Made by a program: the position numbers and the translations under genes
Shown here: positions 36,156-44,475 of the stretch, one piece after another
Position numbering within the stretch: position 1 is the first letter of the stretch
How the letters are laid out: every line of letters begins with the position of its first letter
Notes under the pieces: generated by a model
What the model was told of the DNA's origin: nothing
The model's input: only the letters and a program-made list of their open reading frames with translations
Databases searched by the model: none
Origin: Parashewanella sp965200795
Lineage (GTDB): Bacteria > Pseudomonadota > Gammaproteobacteria > Enterobacterales > Shewanellaceae
DNA length: 64,000 nt
Direction of reading: 5' to 3'
Assembly (NCBI GenBank): GCA_965200795.1
Contig: CBDAVB010000001.1
Span: 124,001 to 188,000, forward strand

Positions 36156-37399
36156 GCCGTTTAGCATTTAAATTAGGCTGGCGCTTTTATCGTGCCCGCC
36201 AATCTGATCGATTTATCAGCTTTATTTCTTTTGCTTCTACGGCGGGGATCGCCCTTGGCGTATCGGTGCTTATCATTCTGTTATCCGCTATGAATGGTTT
36301 TCAGTATGAACTTGAAAATCGGCTGCTTGGTGTTATCCCGCAAGCGGAGATTATCGGAGCGGAGCAGCCCGTTCAAAACTGGCGGGCTATTGCTGAGTCA
36401 GCGCGTCATATCAACGGCATTGAAGCCGCGGCGCCCTTTATGAAATTCGAGGGCTTAATTCAGAAAACCAACGGCTTTCAGGGACTGAATGTGGTCGGTA
36501 TTGACACTCAGTTAGAGCCGGGGGTTTCTAAGTTACCTGAGTTTGTCTCAGCAAACGACTGGCGGACGATCGCCAGAGGGCAAGGCAACCATATTCTTGT
36601 CGGGCAGAGTTTATTAAAAAAGCTGGGGTTAAAGGTCGGTGATACCATTTCAATGTATATGCTGCAAAAATCGAATGACTCAGCCAGTTTAAACAAAGCC
36701 AAAAGTCACCGATTTGTCATTTCCGGCACCTATAAAATCGGCGGTGAAATTGAGTCCGCGACGGCTTATGTGCCGTTAGATTACGCTCAGAAGTTATTAA
36801 ATACCGGAGATGGCGTTACCGGGATTCGGCTGAAAGTGGATGATGTGTTCGCGGCGCGTTATCTGGTCAGAGAGCTTGGTTATAGCCTTGAGCAATACGT
36901 TTACATGACCGACTGGACCCGCACTCAAGGGCATATTTATCAGGATATTCAATTGGTCAGAATGGTGATGTATCTGGCTTTAGCTTTGGTTATCGCTGTC
37001 GCTTGCTTTAATGTCGTTTCAACCTTGGTAATGTCGGTACGAGATAAACAGTCAGAAATAGCGATTTTAATGACCATGGGGATCAGGCGCTCGGCATTAA
37101 TGCAAAGCTTTATTGTTCAGGGCATGCTCAATGGCGTTGTCGGCTGCGGTTTCGGTGCGGTAACCGGTGTTTTAGTTGCCGAGAATCTCAGTGATATTGC
37201 CAAAGGTATTGAAAACCTGTTTAATTTTAAAATTATTTCAGGTGATGTTTATTTTGTTGACTTTTTACCTTCACAACTCAATTGGTCGGATGTATACATC
37301 TCACTCATTATCGCTCTATTTTTGAGTTTGGTTTCTACGATATATCCGGCCTGGAAAGCGACAAAAATAGAACCTTCAGCAGCGCTTTCAGGAGCTTGA
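36152..37399 (+). CDS. lolE: LolE, inner-membrane subunit of the lipoprotein-releasing ABC transporter
   Basis: 415 residues, same architecture as LolC. First helix in FISFASTAGIALGVSVLIIL, then LSAMNGFQYELENRLLGVIP, a periplasmic domain, and helices MVMYLALALVIAVACFNVVS, MLNGVVGCGFGAVTGVLVA and ISLIIALFLSLVSTIYPAWK, ending EPSAALSGA. Separate lolC and lolE genes (rather than one lolF) fit an Enterobacteria/Alteromonadales/Oceanospirillales-like gammaproteobacterium. Starts within the lolD stop (ATGA). Confidence 0.93.
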   Translation: MSRLAFKLGWRFYRARQSDRFISFISFASTAGIALGVSVLIILLSAMNGFQYELENRLLGVIPQAEIIGAEQPVQNWRAIAESARHINGIEAAAPFMKFEGLIQKTNGFQGLNVVGIDTQLEPGVSKLPEFVSANDWRTIARGQGNHILVGQSLLKKLGLKVGDTISMYMLQKSNDSASLNKAKSHRFVISGTYKIGGEIESATAYVPLDYAQKLLNTGDGVTGIRLKVDDVFAARYLVRELGYSLEQYVYMTDWTRTQGHIYQDIQLVRMVMYLALALVIAVACFNVVSTLVMSVRDKQSEIAILMTMGIRRSALMQSFIVQGMLNGVVGCGFGAVTGVLVAENLSDIAKGIENLFNFKIISGDVYFVDFLPSQLNWSDVYISLIIALFLSLVSTIYPAWKATKIEPSAALSGA

Positions 37400-37411
37400 C
37401 AGGAGCTTTAA

Positions 37412-37824
37412 ATGATACATCACGGAAGTTGTTTGTGCTCAAAAATTAACATTACCGTCAACGGTAAGTTATCAAGTGCTGAAGCTTGTCACTGTGCTCA
37501 GTGTCGAAAGCGGACAGGTCATTTTGGTGTGACTGTCGAAACTGAACGTGAAAATCTCACTATAAAAGGTGAGCAGTACGTTAAGTACCTGACTATAAGT
37601 TTTTCGATATTTTTGGCGTTCAGGTGTGCTCTGCAAGGCGCTCTTGCGCGGTAATACCGGCAGTCTTTCAAGCAAGAGTAACGCCGTAGAGTGCTTAAGA
37701 CGGGCGTCAGAAAAGTGAAAAAACTTATAGTCGGATACTTAAATGGTTTGATTCATCGCATAAAGCTCGCGGGGGCTTTTGTGAACATTGCGGCACCACA
37801 TTATTTTTCGATCCCGTTAGATAG
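37412..37824 (+). pseudogene. GFA/CENP-V-type zinc protein, interrupted by a MITE-like repeat
   Basis: ATG 37412 starts MIHHGSCLCSKINITVNGKL and AEACHCAQCRKRTGHFGVTV, the GFA fold's first Cys pairs (CxCxxI, CHCxxCRK). After EQYV the frame enters a 154-bp repeat and runs to a stop at 37652-37654. Directly after the repeat, 37743-37824 encodes KWFDSSHKARGGFCEHCGTT and LFFDPVR, the missing second Cys pair and C-terminus. Removing the repeat and one TTAA restores a ~86-residue frame exactly. Family members (named for a disputed glutathione/formaldehyde activity) are zinc-dependent proteins. Confidence 0.8.
37585..37738. repeat. MITE-like palindrome, subtype B, inside the GFA gene
   Basis: Ends GTACCTGACTATAAGTTTTT and, inverted, GTATCCGACTATAAGTTTTT. 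Both sides carry an exact TTAA (37581-37584 and 37739-37742), which proves insertion into the GFA gene with a 4-bp target duplication. The internal part (GGTAATACCGGCAGTCTTTC) is shared with copies at 46508, 50468 and 63006. No coding capacity. Confidence 0.85.
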
Positions 37825-37852
37825 ACAAAAAAACAGCTGGACGGGCATATAA

Positions 37853-38007
37853 GCAGCTGACCATAAGTTTTCTAACATTTTTTTACGCCCGTCTTTACCG
37901 CACTACAGCGTTGCAGCTTCGGTTACATAGCTACGGCTCCCTGCGTCGCGCCTTGTATTGCACCAAATCTGAACACCAAAATTCTGAAGAAACTTATCGT
38001 CAGCTAC
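37853..38007. repeat. MITE-like palindrome, subtype A
   Basis: Ends GCAGCTGACCATAAGTTTTC and, inverted, GTAGCTGACGATAAGTTTCT. Same interior as the copy at 32083 (GTTACATAGC, TCGCGCCTTGTAT, CACCAAATCTGA). Flanks ATAA and TTAC are degenerate versions of the TTAA target. It has landed in a probable terminator hairpin of the GFA gene (ACGGGCAT...ATGGGCG region). Confidence 0.75.
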
Positions 38008-38051
38008 TTACATGGGCGTTTTTTGATACGCCCGCTGAGGTTAAATTATCT

Positions 38052-38175
38052 GGCTCTTCGTCGTTTCATATGGATTTGAGTAGATCAGACACCGGGCTGG
38101 CAATCATAAAAATCATGGTCATAAATGTCCCTGTATTACGATACCCTCCAGCTCGTGTTCTAGCTGTAGCCGCTC
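38052..38175 (-). mobile_element. ISL3 copy, 3' end piece
   Basis: GGCTCTTCGTCGTTTCATAT at 38052 followed, on the minus strand, by the last ~40 transposase residues (GYRNTGTFMTMIFMIASPVS, DLLKSI stop). Homology stops near 38175, where the inverted-repeat end of a different unit begins. The middle of this same ISL3 copy reappears at about 40877. Confidence 0.7.
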
Positions 38176-38504
38176 GCTTTCATAAGCGCGCTTGCTCGCG
38201 TTTATCCGTCATTTTCTGCTCACGATTTTGATGACGGTTATTTCATGGGGCTAACACATATTTGCCCCGTTTCAACTTGGATTAATTACTCCAAATCGTT
38301 TTTTTGCTTGTGATTTACTGATTTGTTTGCTCTCAGGAACGAAAAAAACGCCTCGAATATATTAAATACTTTTCAGTCATTTATTCGATGTTTAAATGCG
38401 CGGTACTATTGCGGTAACATAAGTAGCTAACTAAAAGTCAGTTCATATTTTGAACGGTAATCGTCCGGTATTGTCATGACTTCTTTTTTAAGTTTAGAAT
38501 AAGT

Positions 38505-38975
38505 TTCGTAAGCACTAATTATCCGAATTCAGGAGTAGTAAAGTTCTGTTTTCCCTTCTTTTTCTGCCTGTACACAGCTCGCTAACTCATCGTAAGTAGT
38601 CTGAAAATGTGTTTCATCGCGCTTTTTCTTAAGTGAGCGCCTCATTCGCTTGTAGCTGTAATTAAAATTTTTTTATCGTTCTTTTTACGGTGCCTAAGCT
38701 GCGTGATTTATCTGCTGAATTTATTATTAATGATTGCGCGCTCTTAAGTTGGTGAGGCTCTTCATCTGCGAATGACTTCAAAAGTAACGCCTCATCTTGA
38801 GAATAAATTCCCGGGCGCCCGGAGCGTCTGTCATCAAACATGCCTGATACGCCTTACTCATACCAGGCGTCAATCCGCTTTGAAACCGTAATTTCGCACA
38901 CCTCAAAGATTTCAGCTGTCTGTTTTATTGAGAATTTTTATTACTTAACAAAAACGCGTACGACTCTTTTCATGA
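38505..38975 (-). pseudogene. IS630-family transposase relic (third type), N-terminal half
   Basis: Read on the minus strand with several stops and shifts: AEIFEVCEITVSKRIDAWYE, MFDDRRSGRPGIYSQDEALL, LKSFADEEPHQLKSAQSLII, SLGTVKRTIKKF, YSYKRMRRSLKKKRDETHFQ and EKEGKTELYYS. These are the helix-turn-helix and linker of an IS630-type transposase just up to the first catalytic Asp. The rest is missing. Confidence 0.7.
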
Positions 38976-39098
38976 TAACGCTCGAATAAAATAAAAATAT
39001 GAACTGAAAGTACTATTTTATGATACACCGCAAAGTTTTTATAAATTTCCTGAGTTAAAAACTTTTAAGCGACTACTTACTCTCCTCTCAGTTAAAAG

Positions 39099-40602
39099 AT
39101 GGCATCAGGATTAAACCGTCTTGACTCCACAGGGAGTGGTGCGACCGGCAAAGCGGAGCGCCGCGTTCAAAGTTATCAAGATAAAGGTAAAGAACAAAAA
39201 CTCGTCCGGTTGGGACACCGTTCTAACGAAAGCTACGTCCCCGAAAAGGCCGGCGCTGCCCGAGCGAAACATTTTCATCAAGGCTATAGACGTATTGAAC
39301 CGCAAGGAGCACAGTATTCTCATCGTTCAATGCAAAGCAGAGACGGCTTTCAATGGTCAACACGCACTTCATTTGAAGAGTTCAATGCCTTCACACGCTC
39401 ATTTCTTCAGCCTTCTGAACAAAGAGCGGTATATCGGGATTTCCTCGGTTACGATATAAAGAGAATATTAAGTCGTCATAGTTCGGATTATGGCAACCGC
39501 AATGTACTGAAGGTGTTAAATTCCAACATAAAAAAAGCAGATGACAATGGCTCCCCCGTTATTGTCGAGTGCCTTATCCGATATGCGTTGCATGCGGGTA
39601 TTCCTGTTGATGTTCCTATTTTAAGTGCCTGCGTCACAGCCTATGGCAATGCGGCCCGCCACGATGCCGGGCTTTACTGGATACAAAAAGCAGAAGACGC
39701 GGCGGCTTTGTTCGGTACGTTAAAGCTGGCACAAAACGTCACCACCTTGAGTGCTCTTATTACGGCCTATGGTAACGCGGCCCGCCACGATGCGGGCTTT
39801 ACTGGATAAAAAAATGGAAGACGCGGCGGCCTTGTTCGGTACGTTAAAGCTGGCACAAAACGTCACCACCTTGAGTGCTCTTATTACGGCCTATGGTAAC
39901 GCGGCCCGCCACGATGCCGGGCTTTACTGGATAAAAAAAGCAGAAGACGTGGTGGCCTTGTTCGAGAAGTTAAAACTGAGCGACAAAACGTCACCACCTT
40001 GAATGCTCGTTATTACGGCCTACGGTAACGCGGCCCGCCACGATGCCGGGCTTTACTGGATAAAAAAAGCAGAAGACGCGGCGGCCTTGTTCGGTACGTT
40101 AAAGCTGACACAAGACGTCACCACCCTGGAAGCGCTGATAAGCGCTTATGCTAATGTCGCCTTATTTTGTTCAATAAAAGATACAGCGGAAAAATACAAT
40201 AAAAGATACAGAAAAATCTCTCGTGCTTTTTCCCTTTTAGACAACCTTGTGGAGAAGAAGGTCTTATGCGGTACCCTTGGCATACAAGAAGGTGAATCAA
40301 AGCCTAACTGTTTGACAATTGATTTTCATCACAGCGCATTAACGGGAAAAGCGGGTATCCCGAAAATCAGCGAGATTATCACCACGGACGTGGCCGTCGC
40401 TGTTTTAATGAAGCACCTGAATAGTACAAAAGACCAAAAAAATATTAACATGCTTAGGTTAATTACGGGGTATCGGCATGGCATTCATTACCGCGCGGCT
40501 TTTGAGGTGGTGCTCCGGAGGCAAAGTCGGGTTGCTCGATATGAGACAGATACTTCAAATCAAGGGTTGATGACAGTTTGGTTATCTTCAGTTAGTGAGT
40601 GA
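39099..40602 (+). pseudogene. PPR-repeat protein with C-terminal Smr-like domain, frame disrupted
   Basis: Three successive frames make up one ~500-residue protein. The N-terminus (~130 residues) is basic and low complexity. Then come at least four near-identical 42-residue helical repeats (VTTLSALITAYGNAARHDAG; LYWIKKAEDAAALFGTLKLA) fitting the pentatricopeptide helix-turn-helix pattern, encoded by 126-bp DNA repeats at 39738, 39862, 39990 and 40117. The C-terminal ~100 residues read CLTIDFHHSALTGKAGI, TDVAVAVLMKHLN and INMLRLITGYRHGIHYRAAF, matching Smr (LDLHG...TGxGxHS) in order. Single-base changes in repeats 2-4 shift the frame twice and create a stop. PPR-Smr architecture is typical of plant organelle RNA-binding proteins and rare in bacteria. 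Confidence 0.6.
39613..40140 (+). repeat. 126-bp tandem repeats (PPR coding)
   Basis: Four to five units of the same 126-bp sequence, starting GTCACCACCTTGAGTGCTCT at 39738 and recurring at 39862, 39990 and 40117. Spacings of 124, 128 and 127 bp reveal two single-base losses, a two-base gain and a one-base gain. High DNA identity indicates recent amplification or gene conversion, and also makes this a possible assembly or consensus-error site. Confidence 0.8.
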
Positions 40603-40876
40603 TTGGATAATATCAAATGATGGATTTTTTCTAATCCGGCGCGGCCCATTTAGAGCAGTCCACCTAAATGGTTTTTGTCCGAAAATGAGACAGCCGTTTT
40701 GAAAATGTGTATCAGTTTATCGGAGGGTTCTATCGGATACAGACTCACTTTAAGTGAGCGGCGTGCTTTCGAGAATCGGTTAATGTGAGCAATCGCATTT
40801 TTATAAAATCATTTATTGTGAGCGGAAATTAGCGGATAAACGCGGGCAAACCGATTTATAAGTGCAAGCAACTACA
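40603..40876. other. Non-coding tail of the PPR unit
   Basis: No gene seen. Contains a short inverted pair (CTCACTTTAAGTGAG, 40747-40761) and the right inverted end of the unit (40815-40865). Confidence 0.4.
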
Positions 40877-41044
40877 CCTGGCCGCTTGAAATAGATTGTT
40901 TAAACCTTCCATCCGAGCATTCGTATACGTGGATGACCAGCGCCGTAAAATTCTCTCCGCATGCCTTTCAACCGTTTCAGGCGCTTTTCGGACGGGTTCT
41001 GACATTTCTATGTTACCCAACTGTTTCTTAGCGAAATTAATGAA
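40877..41044 (-). mobile_element. ISL3 copy, middle piece
   Basis: On the minus strand encodes EPVRKAPETVERHAERILRR, WSSTYTNARMEGLNNLFQAA, the ISL3 C-terminal region that directly precedes the piece at 38052-38175. Cut on the right by IS1595 at 41045. Confidence 0.7.
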
Positions 41045-42074
41045 GGCTCTTTTAAGATTCCAGACTGCTTTGATAGACTGAGGCTACCTATTCATTTTCA
41101 TAGCACTACTGAAGATGGAAGTTCTCAAAATCACAGACTTGATTAGCAATGTTAAATGTTTTGAAACTGTACGTCAGTTAAGGTGGCCTAATGGCATTAG
41201 TTGCCCTCATTGTCACTCAGATTCCATCAAGAAAAACGGTCACGACTCAAGTCAGACAGACTGCCAGCATTACCAATGCAAAGGCTGTGATCGTTACTTC
41301 GATGATCTCACCGCGACAGTATTTTCAGGGCATCACCAACCACTAAAAATTTGGATAACCTGTTTGTATTTTATGGGGTTAAATTTATCCAATAATCAAA
41401 TAGCTAAAGAGTTAGATTTGAACGCCTCAGATGTGCATGAAATGACAAGTGTACTCCGCTCTGGTGTAGTCGATTGCAAACCTAAAGCCATCCTTGAAGG
41501 TGAAGTTGAATTTGATGAAATGTATGTGGTTGCTGGCCATAAAGGATATCCAGAGGCCGTAAAAAAATCTGAAGCGAAAGCCAAGAAAAAGAAGACTTAA
41601 AGTTGCTCCCGGCAGAGGAACAATGGCTTCAGAAAAACTACCAGTATTCGGTATGATCAAGCGAGGTGGGGGAGTTGCAATAAGCCTGCTTGAGAACGTT
41701 CAAAAAGTTACAATCAAACCGATCATTGAGAAGTTAGTGAAGTCTGGTTCAACGGTATATACAGATGAGTACAATATCTATGACTCCCTCGAAGATTGGG
41801 GCTACAAGCACAAGAGCGTTTGTCACGGGAAACACGAGTACGCAAGGGATGATGATGGTGACGGAATTTATGAGGTACACGTCAATACGATAGAAGGTTT
41901 CTGGTCATTACTCAGGAGTTGGCTGAGGCCTCACCGTGGTTTATCACAGGAAAAACTACCGCTTTATCTTGGCTTTTTTGAGTTTGTGCATAATGTAGGA
42001 CTACGAGGAAAAGGACTGCTCGAACCATTAATCGAGCTGCTGGTATGCTAGCAGTCTGGAATCCAATAAGAGCC
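41045..42074 (+). mobile_element. IS1595-family element
   Basis: Inverted ends of ~25 bp: GGCTCTTTTAAGATTCCAGA at 41045 and GGCTCTTATTGGATTCCAGA read from 42074, both continuing CTGCT. 1030 bp. The 8-bp flanks differ (left flank ISL3, right flank ISAs1), so the site has been rearranged since insertion. Confidence 0.8.
41115..42051 (+). pseudogene. IS1595-family transposase with one frameshift
   Basis: N-terminal half 41115-41600: zinc ribbon CPHCHSDSIKKNGHD...YQCKGCDRYFDDL, then LYFMGLNLSNNQIAKELDLN and GEVEFDEMYVVAGHKG with the first Asp. After an A/G-rich stretch (KAKKKKT) the frame stops at 41600. The C-terminal half continues in the +1 frame from about 41605: LPVFGMIKRGGGVAISLLEN, TVYTDEYNIYDSLEDWGYKH with the second Asp, HVNTIEGFWSLLRSWLRPHR and a stop at 42051. 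Only one shift in an A-rich tract separates the halves, so this is a recent lesion or a sequencing error. Confidence 0.8.
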
Positions 42075-42266
42075 GTAAAATTTTATGCAGATGATGGAGC
42101 CAGAAATTTAGCGACAATCAGGCGGAAGAGACTTGCTTAACTTGGTAAAAAGTCATTCTTCCAAAGACAGCGTTGCCGGAAAGATGCAAAGAGCGAGTCG
42201 GGATGCAAAATTTAGGGCTGAGATTTTATTTGGTGAAAAAATTCAACAAAGCGTAATCCCGCCCTG
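42075..42266 (+). mobile_element. ISAs1-family fragment (3' end)
   Basis: Encodes KFYADDGARNLATIRRK, then in a second frame LVKSHSSKDSVAGKMQRASR, DAKFRAEILFGEK, and ends with the ISAs1 terminus CGTAATCCCGCCCTG. Almost the same as the 3' end of the element at 15957. Cut on the left by IS1595. Confidence 0.75.
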
Positions 42267-42325
42267 TTGGCGGCGCTCTAAAGCGCGGATAAAATTACCG
42301 ACATACAAAACTGTCGTACTTCGTT
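42267..42325 (-). repeat. Dispersed palindromic repeat, second family
   Basis: On the minus strand reads TACGACAGTTTTGTATGTCG then GTAATTTTATCCGCGCTTTA. The same ~57-bp sequence occurs in the plus orientation at 60642-60698 at more than 80% identity by eye. A shorter related piece (AACGACAGTTGTCTGTGCCG) lies at about 55927. Confidence 0.6.
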
Positions 42326-42415
42326 TAGAGTTACTAAACTTCATTGTTCTTGCCTTGATATCGGCAATGTTAAGCGGTAATAAATCGGGAAGTTATTTTG
42401 TGAAAGTTCCTTAAC

Positions 42416-43078
42416 TTACATATTAAAATTTGATTCCGAATTTTGACCTTGCCAACTGACACTAATAGAAGCGGCTCCTTGTAAACGGCCTTCATCATCG
42501 GTAAATCTTCTGATTTCCTGTTTTCCCTTAATAGAAATGGCAAATGTAACTTTTCCGGAGATTTTAGCATCACTCGGGGTACCGGAACCTGCCGCATATT
42601 TACAAACCGCGTCATAATATCGTTGATTGCGTCCGGCCGGATCATGTGAGCCGGAACTGTCAGGATTGAAGATAAACCGACACGCCTGACCTGATTTACT
42701 CGGGTAATTTGAGTCTTTAATTACAGAAACTTTAAAGCGGCTGTATTCATTGGTAGCAATTGCCATTTTCAACAGCCTTTGTAATTGGCCTTTGCTGTTA
42801 AGAGGAATATTCTTGTATTCATATTGGAAGTAAATTGTGTTTTGAGGGTAAGACAGATTGTTGTAGGTGTCACCTTTTTGCTCATGCTTTACTATGGTGA
42901 TATCACATAAATCCTTTCCCGCTTCCAGCTGAAAAGGCTCCATCTTTGTTCCTTTACCTTTAATGTATGGCGGTATGTTTAACCCTGAGCCTTTGATGCC
43001 GTAATAGCACGCCGCATGAGCGCTTAAGCCTAATGAAAGCAAAAAACCGGTCAGAAGAAATTTGAATCTACGTGTCAT
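42416..43078 (-). CDS. Hypothetical secreted protein
   Basis: Start at ATG 43078 (CAGG upstream) because it gives a clean signal peptide, MTRRFKFLLTGFLLSLGLSA ending at AHA, then a mature ~195-residue domain. The mature part has four Cys (ACYYG near the N-terminus, LCDI, QACRF, AVCKY), suggesting two disulfides, and a Tyr/Ser/Gly-rich composition (SGSHDPAGRNQRYYDAVCKY). Probably periplasmic or exported. I recognise no family. It borders the mobile region on one side and xthA on the other. Confidence 0.65.
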   Translation of the reverse strand: MTRRFKFLLTGFLLSLGLSAHAACYYGIKGSGLNIPPYIKGKGTKMEPFQLEAGKDLCDITIVKHEQKGDTYNNLSYPQNTIYFQYEYKNIPLNSKGQLQRLLKMAIATNEYSRFKVSVIKDSNYPSKSGQACRFIFNPDSSGSHDPAGRNQRYYDAVCKYAAGSGTPSDAKISGKVTFAISIKGKQEIRRFTDDEGRLQGAASISVSWQGQNSESNFNM

Positions 43079-43300
43079 AGCTAATACCTGAGTAAAACCA
43101 GAATGAAAGAACAAGCTACTAAAAATTACTCTTCGCAACAATCTAACTTACCGCAATATGAATAATATTTAATGATATGAAGTATTATTAAAACAAATAG
43201 CGAAAAAATCATCACATCACAGGTGCGATTTGATATGAACGCATGGAAAGTGTTAGCGCTTGAAGTACCGGCAGGATGATCGCGTCAGTGTCATTCTCTG

Positions 43301-43330
43301 TAAATTAAAAATGCCCGGAGAATTCGGGCG
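43301..43330 (-). terminator. Rho-independent terminator of the yciB-yciI-xthA run
   Basis: On the minus strand GCCCG-AATTCTC-CGGGC is followed by ATTTTTAATTT, about 40 nt past the xthA stop. Confidence 0.55.
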
Positions 43331-43366
43331 TTACCGTCAAAAACCGGATTTTACCAAAGATAAATA

Positions 43367-44173
43367 TCAGCTGAACGAGCTCCAGACCGGAGCGTGATCC
43401 GAAGGCTTTTGTAAACCTCGTAAATCGTAACCGATATCAGATTCCGTCAGCCGCTCAGCAAGTGAAGGTGTCGCCAGGATTACGTCAATCCGCAGACCGC
43501 GGTTATCAGCAAAACCTTTGCTGCGATAGTCAAACCAAGAATAACGTCCTTCACGAGCGGGGTGCAGCTTTCTGAACGTATCGATAAGACCCCAGTCTAA
43601 AAGAGTTTGCAGCCACTCACGTTCTTGCGGCTGGAAACTGCATTTACCGGTTTTTAACCAGCGCCTTGCGTTGACTTCGCCAATTCCGATGTCAAGGTCG
43701 ACCGGCGAGATATTAATATCCCCGATCACCGCGATATCTTCATCATTTGAATGACGCTCATTCAAATACCGCATCAAATCTCGGTAGAATTTGCGTTTTG
43801 CGGGGAATTTCGTCTCATGGCCGATGTTTTCGCCCTGCGGGAAATAGCCGTTAATCACGGTTAGCGTTCTGCCGTTTTGTTGCTTGAATTTGCCGATGAT
43901 CATACGGCGCTGAGCGTCTTCCCCGTCGGTTGGAAAGCCTTTTTGAATTTCAAGCGGTTCATTCTTAGAAAGCATAGCGACACCATAGTGCGCTTTGCCG
44001 CCATGGTAATGCACTTTATAACCCATTGCCTCAACGTCAGCTAAAGGAAAGGCTTCATCATGAACTTTGGTTTCCTGAAGCCCGATAATGTCCGGCCGCT
44101 GAGTGTCAATAAGAGCTTGTAATTGATGTAAACGAGCTCTCAGTCCGTTGATATTAAAAGATACGATTTTCAT
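43367..44173 (-). CDS. xthA: Exonuclease III, AP endonuclease of base excision repair
   Basis: 268 residues, E. coli XthA length. EEP-fold motifs are all visible: MKIVSFNINGLRARLHQL, DIIGLQETKVHDEAFPLADV with the metal-binding Glu, YHGGKAHYGVAMLSK, VINGYFPQGENIGHE, AVIGDINISPVDLDIG, SWFDYRSKGFADNRGLRIDV and the C-terminal catalytic SDHAPVW. It cuts at abasic sites and removes 3' blocking groups. Its start overlaps the stop of the yciI-like gene. Confidence 0.95.
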   Translation of the reverse strand: MKIVSFNINGLRARLHQLQALIDTQRPDIIGLQETKVHDEAFPLADVEAMGYKVHYHGGKAHYGVAMLSKNEPLEIQKGFPTDGEDAQRRMIIGKFKQQNGRTLTVINGYFPQGENIGHETKFPAKRKFYRDLMRYLNERHSNDEDIAVIGDINISPVDLDIGIGEVNARRWLKTGKCSFQPQEREWLQTLLDWGLIDTFRKLHPAREGRYSWFDYRSKGFADNRGLRIDVILATPSLAERLTESDIGYDLRGLQKPSDHAPVWSSFS

Positions 44174-44472
44174 TATGGTAATACTCGTTTAAATGGTTTT
44201 ACGATAACTTTCTCATAAACGCCCGCGCTGACATACGGATCGGCGTCTGCCCAGGCCTGCGCTTCTTCCAGAGAATTGAACTCCGCCACCACAAGTGAGC
44301 CGGTAAACCCCGCCTCATCCGGATCATTAGAGTCAATCGCCGGGTGAGGACCCGCAATCATCAGCCTTCCTTCATCGCCGAGGTGTTTTAGCCGGGCAAT
44401 ATGCTGTTCTCTGACGGTTTTACGTTTTTCCAGGCTGTTCTCAACATCCTGGGATGAAATCATATACCACAT
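44173..44472 (-). CDS. yciI: YciI-family protein
   Basis: 99 residues. MWYMISSQDVENSLEKRKTV, HIARLKHLGDEGRLMIAGPH with the conserved His-Asp pair of the dimeric alpha-beta barrel, then FTGSLVVAEFNSLEEAQAWA, DADPYVSAGVYEKVIVKPFK. The family has a ferredoxin-like fold and no firmly established role. Lies between yciB and xthA with 3-nt spacing or overlap, so probably co-transcribed; yciI is adjacent to yciB in many gammaproteobacteria. Confidence 0.88.
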   Translation of the reverse strand: MWYMISSQDVENSLEKRKTVREQHIARLKHLGDEGRLMIAGPHPAIDSNDPDEAGFTGSLVVAEFNSLEEAQAWADADPYVSAGVYEKVIVKPFKRVLP

Positions 44473-44475
44473 GGT

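Larger units (their letters stand above)
38176..40876. mobile_element. ~2.7-kb unit with inverted-repeat ends, carrying a PPR-Smr gene, inserted in ISL3
   Basis: The left end (from about 38180) contains CGCGTTTATCCGTCATTTTC followed by TGCTCACGAT. Read inverted from about 40860, the right end contains CGCGTTTATCCGCTAATTTC followed by CGCTCACAAT. The repeats span roughly 40-45 bp at about 75% identity. The two halves of one ISL3 transposase gene flank the unit. Inside are an IS630 relic and the repeat-protein gene. No transposase belonging to these ends was recognised, so it looks non-autonomous. Confidence 0.5.

Noticed and set aside
39738..40140. The 126-bp tandem units as a CRISPR array or satellite
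   Set aside because: Units are contiguous with no spacers, and each encodes a 42-residue helical repeat in frame, so they are coding repeats.
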